From positions 186,001 through 250,000 of the forward strand of contig NZ_BMRZ01000003.1 in assembly GCF_014648895.1 (NCBI RefSeq): a stretch of 64,000 nucleotides of DNA, written 5' to 3'. Positions 8,557 to 17,879 of this stretch are shown piece after piece (position 1 is the stretch's first letter; the number at the start of each line of letters is the position of its first letter). The translations under genes and the position numbers were made by a program. This DNA is from Streptomyces tanashiensis (lineage in GTDB: Bacteria; Actinomycetota; Actinomycetes; Streptomycetales; Streptomycetaceae). The notes beneath the pieces were generated by a model. The model saw nothing but the letters and a program-made list of their open reading frames with translations, was not told the origin of the DNA and did not search any database.

Positions 8557-9702
8557 ATGGGACAGCGCGCCGGAGTGAACACGTACGCGGCCCGGACACG
8601 CAGGCGCGTGCGCCGGGCCCGCGTCGTGCTGCGCAGATCGGCCGTCGACTACTTCCGCGGCGACGGCGCCGACTGGCTCGCCTTCGCCGGACTCCTCCTG
8701 ATGATTCCCGCCATCGCGTGCGGGACCCTCCTCAACCCCGTCTGGTGCTCGCCCGCCGCCCTCGTCCTGCCCATCGTGGCCGGCGGCCTGCTGCTGCGCC
8801 CCGCCAGCCTGCTCGCCCTGTACGCGGCCGCCGCCGGCGCCCTCATCGTCGAGTCCGTCGTCCTCGGCCCGTACACCCAGGGCCCCGCCAGGGTCACCCC
8901 CGGCACCGTCCTGGTCGTCGCCGCCTGCGGACTCTTCGGGCTCCTCATCGCCCAGTTCCGGGCCAGGGTCGGCGTGCCCTGGCGGCGCGGCGGCACCATG
9001 CTCTTCGACCTGCGCGAACGCATCCGCGTCCAGAGCGCCCTGCCCCGGCTCCCCAAGGGCTGGCACCGCGAGATGGCCCTGCGCCCGGCCGGCGGCCAGT
9101 CCTTCTCCGGCGACTTCGTCGTCGCCGCCCGCACCCACGGCGGGCGGACCCTGGAGGTCGTCCTCACCGACGTCTCCGGCAAGGGCATGGACGCGGCCTC
9201 CCGCTCCCTGCTGCTCTCCGGCGCCTTCGGCGGACTCCTCGGCTCGCTCCCGCCGCACGGCTTCCTGCCCGCGGCCAACGGCTACCTCCTCCGCCAGAAC
9301 TGGGACGAGGGCTTCGCCACCTCGATCCACCTCGTCCTCGACCTGGAGTCCGGCGACTACGAGCTGTTCTCCGCCGGCCACCTGCCCGCCCTCCAGCTCC
9401 ACGCCGGCAGCGGCCGCTGGGAGGAGAAGGACGCCGAAGGACCCCTCCTCGGCGTCTACGACGGGGCCGAGTTCCACCCGGTCAAGGGCTCGCTGCGCCC
9501 CGGCGACGTCCTCATGCTCTTCACCGACGGCCTGGTCGAGGCCGCCGACCGGGACATCGCCGAGGGCATCGACCGCCTGACCGGCGAGGCCGACCGCTGC
9601 GTCGCCGAGGGCTTCGAAGGCGTCGCCTGGCACCTGATCGAAGCCGTCGCCAAGGACGTCAACGACGACCGGGCCCTGCTGCTCCTGTCCCGCCCCGCCT
9701 GA
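8557..9702 (+). CDS. Membrane-anchored PP2C/SpoIIE-type serine/threonine phosphatase
   Basis: 381-residue protein. The basic N-terminus is followed by three or four hydrophobic segments (about residues 35-130), then a cytoplasmic PP2C (SpoIIE/RsbU-type) domain. Metal-binding motifs are visible: FSGDF (about residue 180), LTDVSGKGMDAA (about 205), and near the end LFTDGLVEA and NDDRALLLL. Such proteins usually dephosphorylate anti-anti-sigma factors, but no sigma, anti-sigma or STAS gene is adjacent. ATG 8557 was chosen: TAGGGT lies 8 bases upstream, and AGGG/AGG sequences could also act as a ribosome site. A GTG at 8575 is an alternative start. Confidence 0.88.
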   Translation: MGQRAGVNTYAARTRRRVRRARVVLRRSAVDYFRGDGADWLAFAGLLLMIPAIACGTLLNPVWCSPAALVLPIVAGGLLLRPASLLALYAAAAGALIVESVVLGPYTQGPARVTPGTVLVVAACGLFGLLIAQFRARVGVPWRRGGTMLFDLRERIRVQSALPRLPKGWHREMALRPAGGQSFSGDFVVAARTHGGRTLEVVLTDVSGKGMDAASRSLLLSGAFGGLLGSLPPHGFLPAANGYLLRQNWDEGFATSIHLVLDLESGDYELFSAGHLPALQLHAGSGRWEEKDAEGPLLGVYDGAEFHPVKGSLRPGDVLMLFTDGLVEAADRDIAEGIDRLTGEADRCVAEGFEGVAWHLIEAVAKDVNDDRALLLLSRPA

Positions 9703-9729
9703 CCGGCCGCGCCCGCGCGCGACGTGATC

Positions 9730-9738
9730 TTGTCCACG
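9730..9738 (+). promoter_or_regulatory. DnaA-box-like site (one mismatch)
   Basis: TTGTCCACG, one base from the Streptomyces DnaA box TTGTCCACA, in the gap between the phosphatase gene and the small membrane protein gene. Confidence 0.35.
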
Positions 9739-9859
9739 ACGATTCGTCACCCGGCAGCGAGGGCAGGGGGGTTGGTGGCACGATGGAGACAGCGGGGGGT
9801 GTTCCGAGACAGGGGCTCCCTGGTGGGCAAGGCGGGACCGACCGAGGGTGTGATCAGTT

Positions 9860-10054
9860 GTGGCCATTTCACTGTCTGTGGTGTTGCTGTTGGCAATCAT
9901 CCTGGTGGTGCTGATCCGCGGGGGGAACCTCAAGGGCGGCCCGGCCGTGGTCGCCGTCCTCTTCGGCTTCTTCCTCGCCTCCACCGGCATGGCCGACGAC
10001 ATCCAGCGCTTCCTGGACTCGATAACGCAGACGGTCGCGTCCATCAAGTTCTGA
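9860..10054 (+). CDS. Small two-segment membrane protein, unknown function
   Basis: 64 residues starting at GTG 9860 (MAISLSVVLLLAIILV), with GAGGG about 10 bases upstream. Two hydrophobic segments (residues 2-19 and about 28-43) are joined by the short basic loop RGGNLKGG, with an amphipathic C-terminal tail rich in Ile and Asp. This looks like a real small membrane protein because the hydrophobic pattern is clean and a terminator follows directly. I do not recognise a function. It lies downstream of the phosphatase but is separated by 157 bases. Confidence 0.7.
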   Translation: MAISLSVVLLLAIILVVLIRGGNLKGGPAVVAVLFGFFLASTGMADDIQRFLDSITQTVASIKF

Positions 10055-10058
10055 ACCG

Positions 10059-10096
10059 GCCATGGGCCCCCACCGACACCGGTAGAGGCCCATGGC
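10059..10096. terminator. Bidirectional terminator
   Basis: Perfect 10-bp arms GCCATGGGCC / GGCCCATGGC around an 18-base, partly self-complementary loop, between the convergent genes at 9860-10054 and 10125-11684. Confidence 0.75.
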
Positions 10097-10124
10097 GCTC
10101 GTGCGACGTGTCGGGGAGGACGCG

Positions 10125-11684
10125 TCAGAAGAAGGCGACACCGCTCCAGCCCGAGGCGTACAGGGTCACCGGGGTGCCCAGCGAGCCGTCCTCGGCGGCC
10201 GGGTGGAGCAGCAGGGCACCCGAGCGGTCCCTGCTGACGAGATCGCTGTGCCCGTCGCCGTCCAGATCACCGACGACGGCGACGGAGGGACGCAGCCGCG
10301 CGGTCCAGCCGGACGCGGCGACGGTCTTCGGTGTCCCCAGCACCCACGGCTCGGCCGTGCCGTACTCGACGGGGAAGTACTCCAGCGTCCCCCGCCGGGC
10401 GTCCCGCGCCCAGAAGAAGGGCATCCCGGACTCGGCGGGCCCGTCCGAGAAGTGGACGGACTTCGAGGCCCAGCCGCTCGCGGCGAGGACGGACGGCGCA
10501 CCGACCACCCTCGGCTGTCCGTACGTGTTCAGATCGAAGAGCAGCAGCCGGTCGCCCTCCTTGGCGAGCAGCAGCTGGCTCTCGCGCCGGTCGAACGCGA
10601 CGTCCGTGACGCGCGACCAGTCGTACCCGGTGATCTCCACGGGGGCACCGAAACCGCCCTCGCCGTCGCCCGGGTACACGGACAGCTTCCCGTCCCGGAG
10701 CGCGACGATGTCGTTGCGGACGTCGTTGCCCGGCCGGGGCCCGTCCCGGTGGGTGAGCCAGCTCGCCCTCCGCACCACCGCGTCCGACCAGTCTCGGCCG
10801 TCCGCGACCACGGGAGCGCCGAAACCGCCGCCCTCCTGCCCGGCGCGCAGCGTCAGTTTCCCGTCCGCGCCGACACCGAGGAGATCGACGCGGCCGTCGC
10901 TGGTGTAGTCGCCGAACGGCTCCGCGAAGGGGTACGCGACCTTGTAGTACTCGTACGCCGTCGGGGAGATGTTGCCCGCCCGGTCCACCGTCTGCGCGTA
11001 GAGCGTCGCCGGTCCGGTGCGCTCGGGCGAGACGAAGGTGGCGGTCGCGGTCCCGTCCGCCTCCACGGGCACCCACTGGCTGTCGCAGCCGTTCTCGGAC
11101 ACCCCGATCTCCCGCTCCGGGTTGAAGCAGAAGCCCTTCGCCTCGGTCCCCTGAGGCAGGCTGAATCGCACGGTGCGGACCACGCCGGAAGGCGCCCCCT
11201 GCGGGTACTGGTCGGCGTCCGTGAACGTCACCGTGGGGGTGGCGGGCGGTGTCTGGTCGGTCCGGAAACCACAGGGCGCGGTCCAGGCCGAGGCCCCCGC
11301 GGCCCCCTCGATCCGGGCCTGCCACCAGTAGGGCCCCTCTTCCGGGACCTGCTCGTGCAGCACCGAGAGCCGGGCCGTCGACCCGGGGACGGTGGTGACG
11401 AGCACGTCGACCGCGGGAGCCGCCTCCTCGCCCTGCTTCCACAGCTGGAAGTGTGTCTCCACGAGCGCCCCGTCGCCCTCGCCCGCCGCCTTCACGGACA
11501 GGCTCAGGTCGTTGTTCCCCACCCACGGCAGCTCGCCGGCCGTCGCGCACCCGCCCGGCCAGAGCGTCGGCTCGGCCGGTGTGTACGGGAAGTCCGCCGC
11601 CCGCGCGGTACCGCCGCCCAGCAGCCCGGCCGCACAGGCCAGCGCCAGCGCGGCCACCACGGCCGGCCGTCTCGTCTCCCTCAT
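10125..11684 (-). CDS. Secreted protein with Fn3-like region and FG-GAP/VCBS-type repeats
   Basis: 519 residues starting at ATG 11684, with GGAGGGG ideally placed upstream. A Sec signal peptide (MRETRRPAVVAALALAC..., cleavage after ARA near residue 29) leads to a Trp/Pro-rich beta-sandwich region (about 30-250) with four Cys. The C-terminal half holds repeated calcium-loop-like units such as DYTSDGRVDLLGV and GDLDGDGHSDLVSRD spaced by about 50 residues, typical of FG-GAP beta-propellers. Probably an extracellular binding or scaffold protein rather than an enzyme, as no catalytic signature is visible. Monocistronic, with terminators on both sides. Confidence 0.82.
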   Translation of the reverse strand: MRETRRPAVVAALALACAAGLLGGGTARAADFPYTPAEPTLWPGGCATAGELPWVGNNDLSLSVKAAGEGDGALVETHFQLWKQGEEAAPAVDVLVTTVPGSTARLSVLHEQVPEEGPYWWQARIEGAAGASAWTAPCGFRTDQTPPATPTVTFTDADQYPQGAPSGVVRTVRFSLPQGTEAKGFCFNPEREIGVSENGCDSQWVPVEADGTATATFVSPERTGPATLYAQTVDRAGNISPTAYEYYKVAYPFAEPFGDYTSDGRVDLLGVGADGKLTLRAGQEGGGFGAPVVADGRDWSDAVVRRASWLTHRDGPRPGNDVRNDIVALRDGKLSVYPGDGEGGFGAPVEITGYDWSRVTDVAFDRRESQLLLAKEGDRLLLFDLNTYGQPRVVGAPSVLAASGWASKSVHFSDGPAESGMPFFWARDARRGTLEYFPVEYGTAEPWVLGTPKTVAASGWTARLRPSVAVVGDLDGDGHSDLVSRDRSGALLLHPAAEDGSLGTPVTLYASGWSGVAFF

Positions 11685-11790
11685 GACGTTCCCCTCCCTG
11701 ATCCTTTGATCGTCGAGGGGAACGTAGCGATCCGTCCGGCCGCCGCGCGCGGCAATAAGAGGCAGTACGTCAGGCACGGCCGGAAACGCC

Positions 11791-11831
11791 TCAGGGCCGG
11801 GCCGGAGAATTTCTCTCCGGACCGGCCCTGA
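11791..11831 (-). terminator. Terminator downstream of tRNA-Gly
   Basis: 18-bp arms with one mismatch (left arm TCAGGGCCGGGCCGGAGA) and a 5-base loop, starting 8 bases beyond the tRNA 3' end. Confidence 0.8.
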
Positions 11832-11838
11832 GGTGTGG

Positions 11839-11909
11839 AGCGGGTGACGGGAATCGAACCCGCGTAGCTAGTTTGGAAGACTAGTGCTCTACCATTGAGC
11901 TACACCCGC
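11839..11909 (-). tRNA. tRNA-Gly (anticodon UCC)
   Basis: 71-nt cloverleaf. The acceptor stem is GCGGGTG/CACCCGC with discriminator T, the D arm contains AGCTCAATGGTAGAGC, the anticodon stem-loop is CTAGT-CTTCCAA-ACTAG giving UCC, and the T arm is CGGGTTCGATTCCCG. The 3' CCA is not encoded. It is divergent from tRNA-Pro. Confidence 0.96.
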
Positions 11910-12042
11910 ACAGCGCCGCGCCGCAGGTCACGAGGACCGCGGCACGAGGAGCATGTTAGCCGGTCGGGGGGCATTCGCGCACACCCCCGAAAACAGGGGG
12001 CGCCGGACAGTCTCCGTCCATGTACCCTACGTGTCGCACCGA

Positions 12043-12119
12043 CGGGGTGTGGCGCAGCTTGGTAGCGCGTCCGCTTTGGGAGCGGAAGGCCGTGGGTTCA
12101 AATCCCGCCACCCCGACCA
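12043..12119 (+). tRNA. tRNA-Pro (anticodon UGG)
   Basis: 74 nt plus encoded CCA. The acceptor stem is CGGGGTG/CACCCCG with discriminator A. The D arm follows as GCGCAGCTTGGTAGCGC, the anticodon stem-loop is TCCGC-TTTGGGA-GCGGA giving UGG, and the T arm is GTGGGTTCAAATCCCGC. Unlike the neighbouring tRNA-Gly, the CCA end is encoded. Confidence 0.96.
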
Positions 12120-12290
12120 TGACGATCACGCGCCGACCTCGCGCGTTCTTGATCACGTTGTGGGCGTCATCCCGCTTGCGGTTACTATGCAAGCTGCGTG
12201 CCCGTGTGTCTTTCTGACCGGGCCGACCCGCCGGAACCGCTGATCGCGGCGCCGGTGGATTCCAGGAATCAGCCACAAGGAGACCGAACC

Positions 12291-13676
12291 GTGAAGAGCG
12301 CCGTGGAGACCCTGAACCCGACCCGGGTTCGGCTCACTGTCGAGGTGCCCTTCGAGGAGCTCAAGGACAGCCTCGACGCGGCGTACAAGAAGATCAACCA
12401 GCAGGTCACGGTCAAGGGCTTCCGTAAGGGCAAGATCCCGGCTCGCGTGATCGACCAGCGGTTCGGCCGCGGCGCCGTGCTGGAGGAGGCCGTCAACGAC
12501 GCGCTCCCGAAGTTCTACACCGAGGCCGTCAACGAGGCCGAGGTCAACCCGCTGGGCCAGCCCGAGGTCGACATCACCGAGCTGAAGGACGGCGAGCTGC
12601 TGGCCTTCACCGCCGAGGTCGACATCCGCCCGACGATCGAGATCCCGGACTACTCCGGCATCGAGGTCACCGTCGACGCGGTCGAGGTCACCGACGAGGA
12701 CGTCGAGAAGTCCGTGGAGCAGCTCCGCGAGCGCTTCGCCTCGACCTCCCCGGTCGAGCGCGCCGCCCAGGACGGCGACGTCGTCACCATCGACCTCGAG
12801 GCCAAGGTCGACGGCGAGGTCCTGCCCGACGGTGTCGCCAGCGACGTCTCGTACACCATCGGTTCCGGCGAGCTGCTCGACGGCATCGACGAGGCCGTCA
12901 AGGGCCTGGAGGCCGGTGGCGAGGCCACCTTCACCTCGCAGCTGAAGGGCGGCTCCGCCGAGGGCAAGGACGCGGAGGTCACCGTCAAGGTCACCACCGT
13001 CGCCGCCCGTGAGCTCCCCGAGCTCGACGACGAGTTCGCGCAGCTGGCCTCGGAGTTCGACACCCTCGACGAGCTCAAGGCCGACAGCCGCAAGCGCCTC
13101 GAGAACATGAAGCAGTTCGACCAGGCCACCCAGGCCCAGGAGCGCGTCCTCGACGAGCTCCTCAAGCTGGTCGAGGTCCCGATGCCCGAGAAGCTTCTCG
13201 AGGACGAGATCAACACCCGCAAGCACAACCTGGAGCACCACCAGCTCGGCCAGATGGGCCTCGACCTCGCGAAGTACCTGGAGATCCAGGGCAAGACCGA
13301 GGAAGAGTTCCTGGCCGAGACCAAGGAGCAGGCCGAGAAGGGCATCAAGACGCAGTTCATCCTCGATGAGCTCGTCAACAAGGAGAAGCTCGACGTCTCC
13401 CGCGAGGAGCTCACCGAGCACCTGTTCCGCCGTGCCGCCTCCTCCGGCATGAGCCCCGACCAGTTCGCCCAGGCCGTGGCCCAGCAGGGCCAGGTGCCGA
13501 TGCTCGTCGGCGAGGTCGCCCGCGGCAAGGCCCTCGCGGTCGTCGTCGAGGCCGCCAAGGTCGTCGACACCAACGGTGAGGTCGTCGACCTCTCCGACGA
13601 CGAGGACGAGGTCGAGACCGCCGCCGAGGCCGTCGAGGCCGTCACCGGCGAGGCCGAGGTCTCCGAGGACAAGTAA
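12291..13676 (+). CDS. tig: Trigger factor, ribosome-associated chaperone/prolyl isomerase
   Basis: 461 residues. Binds at the ribosome exit tunnel and shields nascent chains. The N-terminal ribosome-binding domain contains the signature [12 protein letters not shown] (about residues 44-55), corresponding to the GFRxGKxP ribosome-docking loop. The FKBP-type PPIase domain follows (about 150-245), then the helical C-terminal chaperone domain. The acidic tail [19 protein letters not shown] is a common Streptomyces extension. The GTG at 12291 was chosen because AAGGAG precedes it; the upstream sequence belongs to the leader. The -10-like TTACTAT at about 12181 suggests a leader of roughly 100 nt. 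It precedes the clpP operon, as in most actinobacteria. Confidence 0.96.
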   Translation: MKSAVETLNPTRVRLTVEVPFEELKDSLDAAYKKINQQVTVKGFRKGKIPARVIDQRFGRGAVLEEAVNDALPKFYTEAVNEAEVNPLGQPEVDITELKDGELLAFTAEVDIRPTIEIPDYSGIEVTVDAVEVTDEDVEKSVEQLRERFASTSPVERAAQDGDVVTIDLEAKVDGEVLPDGVASDVSYTIGSGELLDGIDEAVKGLEAGGEATFTSQLKGGSAEGKDAEVTVKVTTVAARELPELDDEFAQLASEFDTLDELKADSRKRLENMKQFDQATQAQERVLDELLKLVEVPMPEKLLEDEINTRKHNLEHHQLGQMGLDLAKYLEIQGKTEEEFLAETKEQAEKGIKTQFILDELVNKEKLDVSREELTEHLFRRAASSGMSPDQFAQAVAQQGQVPMLVGEVARGKALAVVVEAAKVVDTNGEVVDLSDDEDEVETAAEAVEAVTGEAEVSEDK

Positions 13677-13703
13677 GGGCCCCCGCCCCTGGCGGACCCT
13701 GCT

Positions 13704-13743
13704 CCACGGGCCCGTACGCACTGCTGTGCGTGCGGGCCCGTGG
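13704..13743 (+). terminator. Terminator of tig
   Basis: 18-bp inverted repeat (left arm CCACGGGCCCGTACGCAC, one G-T wobble) around the loop TGCT, 27 bp after the tig stop codon. Confidence 0.9.
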
Positions 13744-13781
13744 ACGTATCCGGACCCGCTTACACACCCCCAACTACCTTG

Positions 13782-13795
13782 CGCTCCCAGCGAAC
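13782..13795 (-). promoter_or_regulatory. ClgR operator upstream of clpP1clpP2
   Basis: On the minus strand this reads GTTCGC-TGGGA-GCG, an exact match to the actinobacterial ClgR box GTTCGC-N5-GCG. The probable clpP1 -10 element TAGGGT lies at 13834-13839 with a poor -35, so an activator at this distance (about -56) makes sense. ClgR is known to activate clpP1P2 and is itself degraded by Clp. Confidence 0.8.
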
Positions 13796-13916
13796 AGTTC
13801 GGGAACCGGGATGGCGTTGTCCGACCTGCGCGTTAGGGTCCATGAATACGAGGGCACTGCCCTCTGAACAAGACGCTGAGACGGCCCGGGGCCGTCGGAG
13901 ACGAGCAGGTGGATAC

Positions 13917-14534
13917 GTGACGAATCTGAAGCCTTACGCCGCGGGTGAGCCGTCCATCGGTGGCGGCCTCGGCGACCATGTCTACAACCGGCTGCTCGGC
14001 GAGCGCATCATCTTCCTCGGCCAGCAGGTCGACGACGAGATCGCCAACAAGATCACCGCCCAGATGCTCCTCCTGGCCGCCGAGCCGGAGAAGGACATCT
14101 TCCTGTACATCAACAGCCCCGGCGGCTCGGTGACGGCCGGCATGGCGGTCTACGACACCATGCAGTTCATCCCGAACGACGTCGTCACCATCGGTATGGG
14201 CATGGCGGCCTCCATGGGCCAGTTCCTGCTCACCGCCGGCGCCCCCGGCAAGCGCTTCGCGCTGCCGAACACCGACATCCTGATGCACCAGGGATCCGCC
14301 GGCATCGGCGGCACCGCCTCCGACATCAAGATCCAGGCCGAGTACCTCCTGCGCACGAAGAAGCGCATGGCCGAGATCACCGCGCAGCACTCCGGCCAGA
14401 CCGTCGAGGCGATCATCCGCGACGGCGACCGTGACCGCTGGTTCACCGCGGACGAGGCCAAGGAGTACGGCCTCATCGACGACATCATCACGCACGCCGC
14501 GGGTGTTCCGGGCGGCGGCGGCACGGGCGCCTGA
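13917..14534 (+). CDS. clpP1: ClpP1, ATP-dependent Clp protease proteolytic subunit
   Basis: 205 residues from GTG 13917 ([17 protein letters not shown]). Serine peptidase forming the barrel used with ClpX/ClpC. The nucleophile Ser is in [11 protein letters not shown], the catalytic His in [10 protein letters not shown] and the Asp in the DGDRDRW region, so the triad is intact. Start choice is uncertain: an ATG at 13842 would add 25 residues, but it lies three bases after the likely -10 TAGGGT (13834-13839), so transcription would start within or after that codon. That favours 13917. The ClgR box at 13782-13795 lies upstream. In operon with clpP2, 53 bp downstream. Confidence 0.95.
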   Translation: MTNLKPYAAGEPSIGGGLGDHVYNRLLGERIIFLGQQVDDEIANKITAQMLLLAAEPEKDIFLYINSPGGSVTAGMAVYDTMQFIPNDVVTIGMGMAASMGQFLLTAGAPGKRFALPNTDILMHQGSAGIGGTASDIKIQAEYLLRTKKRMAEITAQHSGQTVEAIIRDGDRDRWFTADEAKEYGLIDDIITHAAGVPGGGGTGA

Positions 14535-14587
14535 GCGCCGGCAGCCCGCCGAAGAGCCCAAGACCTCCGCCGAACGCCACCAGGACG

Positions 14588-15262
14588 GTGAACACCCAGA
14601 TGCAGAACAACCTCTCCCCGAGCGGCCTCTACACCGGCGCGCCGATGGACAACCGCTACGTCGTGCCGCGCTTCGTCGAGCGCACCTCGCAGGGCGTGCG
14701 CGAGTACGACCCGTACGCGAAGCTCTTCGAGGAGCGCGTGATCTTCCTCGGCGTGCAGATCGACGACGCCTCCGCCAACGACGTCATGGCGCAGCTGCTG
14801 TGCCTGGAGTCGATGGACCCGGACCGCGACATCTCGATCTACATCAACAGCCCGGGCGGCTCCTTCACCGCCCTCACGGCCATCTACGACACGATGCAGT
14901 TCGTGAAGCCGGACATCCAGACGGTCTGCATGGGCCAGGCGGCCTCCGCCGCGGCCGTGCTGCTCGCCGCCGGCACCCCCGGCAAGCGGATGGCCCTGCC
15001 GAACGCCCGCGTGCTGATCCACCAGCCCTCCGGCGGCACCGGCCGCGAGCAGCTCTCCGACCTGGAGATCGCGGCCAACGAGATCCTGCGGATGCGCAGC
15101 CAGCTCGAAGAGATGCTGGCCAAGCACTCCTCGACGCCGATCGAGAAGATCCGCGACGACATCGAGCGCGACAAGATCCTGACGGCCGAGGACGCCCTGG
15201 CGTACGGCCTGATCGACCAGATCGTCTCGACCCGCAAGAGCACGGCCGCCGCGGCAGCCTGA
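14588..15262 (+). CDS. clpP2: ClpP2, ATP-dependent Clp protease proteolytic subunit
   Basis: 224 residues from GTG 14588, preceded by CCAGGA; an ATG at 14600 is an alternative. Second barrel subunit; in actinobacteria ClpP1 and ClpP2 form mixed tetradecamers. The Ser nucleophile is in [15 protein letters not shown], His in VLIHQPSGG and Asp in the [14 protein letters not shown] block. The N-terminal [20 protein letters not shown] is a processed propeptide-like region. Compared with ClpP1 it has the canonical HQPSGG active-site loop, whereas ClpP1 has the unusual HQGSAG. Co-transcribed with clpP1; clpX follows after a structured gap. Confidence 0.96.
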   Translation: MNTQMQNNLSPSGLYTGAPMDNRYVVPRFVERTSQGVREYDPYAKLFEERVIFLGVQIDDASANDVMAQLLCLESMDPDRDISIYINSPGGSFTALTAIYDTMQFVKPDIQTVCMGQAASAAAVLLAAGTPGKRMALPNARVLIHQPSGGTGREQLSDLEIAANEILRMRSQLEEMLAKHSSTPIEKIRDDIERDKILTAEDALAYGLIDQIVSTRKSTAAAAA

Positions 15263-15278
15263 CGCTCGACCTTCCCTC

Positions 15279-15340
15279 GGCACGGTTCGCGGAGGCCCGG
15301 ACGGCCTGTGTGGCCGAATCGCGACCATGTGAACCGTGCC
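15279..15340. terminator. Large stem-loop between clpP2 and clpX
   Basis: Perfect 10-bp outer stem GGCACGGTTC / GAACCGTGCC, with further internal complementarity across the 42-base interior. It probably ends or attenuates the clpP1P2 transcript. A separate clpX promoter would lie downstream (-10-like GAATAT near 15380). Confidence 0.65.
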
Positions 15341-15437
15341 AAGGGGGGCCCGAACGGGGGGCCCGGCAAGGTACCGTCGAATATGAGGCACCAGGAGTCG
15401 CTGAACCAAGCACTCCCAGGCGAAGGGGAAGCACCTC

Positions 15438-16721
<1,284 letters not shown>

Positions 16722-16736
16722 GCCGCCCGGACATGG

Positions 16737-16770
16737 AAGGGGCGCCCCGCCGACCGGCGGGGCGCCCCTT
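16737..16770. terminator. Bidirectional terminator, clpX / membrane protein gene
   Basis: Perfect 16-bp arms AAGGGGCGCCCCGCCG and its complement, ending in CTTCT, between two convergent stop codons. Confidence 0.9.
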
Positions 16771-16790
16771 CTCCGTGCGCGGGCCGCGGA

Positions 16791-17741
16791 TCAGGCCTTG
16801 ACGCGGATCTCCTTGCGGAGCTTGGCGGTGATGGCGGCGGCGTCCTCGGCGGAGCCGCCCGCACCCGTGAGGGCGGAGGCCATGTCGAGGGGCACGACGA
16901 AGCCCACGGTGCTGTGGTCGGCCCAGACGCAGATCGTCATGGCGAACGCCGGCGTCGAAGAGGCGGGGTCGGCCTCGCTCTTGGCCTGCTGGCACTTGAG
17001 GACGGCGCCGTCGAGCTCGGCCGGCTCGTACGCCTTCGGCTCGCCGACCAGGGCGGGCTCGCCCTTCTTGCCCTTGTCCTTGTCGGCCTCGGTCTTGATG
17101 CTGGTGAAGACGGTGTCGACGACCTTCTCCGGGTCGTCGATCTCGCCGTAGAGACCGCTGAAGGAGAGAACCTTGCCCGCCAGCGGGTTGGCCTTGTTCT
17201 CCACCTGGTAGGAGGCGCTGACCTCCTTGGCGTTCTTGACGCCGTTCTTCTCGGCTTCCTTCAGCGTGTCCTTGTCGGACGAGTCGCCCTTGTCGGGGGA
17301 CTTCTTGTACTCGCCGAGCACCGTCTCCGGCGTGATCAGCTTGTGGGGGCCGTCGTCCGCGACCGAGGCACCGCCGCCGCCGAGCACGAAGTACGCGCCC
17401 ACGCCGATCGCCGCGACGACCGCGACCGCGCCGATGATCCAGCCGGCCTTGGACTTCTTCGGGGCCGGCGGGTGGGGCATGTACCCGCCGGGGCCCTGGG
17501 GGGCGCCGTACTGCGGCTGCTGGCCGTACGGGCCGGGCTGCTGGGGCTGCTGCGGGTAGCCGTAGGGCGGCTGCTGCGGCGGGACGCCCTGCGGGGCCTG
17601 CTGGGGGTACCCGTAACCCGGCTGCGGAGCCTGCGGCTGGCCGTACGGGCCCGGCTGCTGCGGCTGCTGGCCGTAAGGGCCCGGCTGGCCGTAAGGACCG
17701 GGCTGCTGGCCGCCGTACGGGCCCGGCTGGTTGTAGCTCAT
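16791..17741 (-). CDS. Membrane-anchored protein with Gln/Pro/Gly/Tyr-rich cytoplasmic N-terminus
   Basis: 316 residues. Residues 1-90 are low-complexity repeats built on PGPYGQQPQQ, then PAPKKSKAG and one transmembrane helix (about 98-120, GWIIGAVAVVAAIGVGAYFVLGG), followed by an extracytoplasmic domain of about 190 residues. The outer part is rich in Lys/Asp with two Cys (in LKCQQAK and TICVWAD) that may form a disulfide. This is a common Streptomyces architecture of unknown function; the proline-rich arm probably binds partners or is disordered. It starts at ATG 17741 with GGGGAAC upstream, convergent with clpX and divergent from valS. Confidence 0.85.
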   Translation of the reverse strand: MSYNQPGPYGGQQPGPYGQPGPYGQQPQQPGPYGQPQAPQPGYGYPQQAPQGVPPQQPPYGYPQQPQQPGPYGQQPQYGAPQGPGGYMPHPPAPKKSKAGWIIGAVAVVAAIGVGAYFVLGGGGASVADDGPHKLITPETVLGEYKKSPDKGDSSDKDTLKEAEKNGVKNAKEVSASYQVENKANPLAGKVLSFSGLYGEIDDPEKVVDTVFTSIKTEADKDKGKKGEPALVGEPKAYEPAELDGAVLKCQQAKSEADPASSTPAFAMTICVWADHSTVGFVVPLDMASALTGAGGSAEDAAAITAKLRKEIRVKA

Positions 17742-17867
17742 CGACAGGTTCCCCTCACAGGATGTTTATGCCTACCGAACATCCTGGCGGAACCGCGGGC
17801 CGGGAAGTGCGGCGGGGGCCACACCGTTACCGAACCAAAGCGTTTCAGGACAGCACCGGGACACCCC

Positions 17868-17879
17868 TAAACTGGCCCC
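17868..17879 (+). promoter_or_regulatory. valS promoter -10 with leaderless start
   Basis: TAAACT followed by exactly six bases and the GTG start; a possible -35 TTCAGG lies 18 bases upstream (17844-17849). No room for a ribosome-binding site, so a leaderless mRNA is expected and no T-box leader is possible. Confidence 0.65.

Noticed and set aside
11839..12119. tRNA-Gly and tRNA-Pro as integration sites of a mobile element
   Set aside because: No integrase, no duplicated tRNA 3' end and no foreign genes on either side were found; the sites look unoccupied.
17742..17879. T-box or other tRNA-sensing leader upstream of valS
   Set aside because: The -10 lies six bases before the start codon, so the mRNA has no leader to fold.
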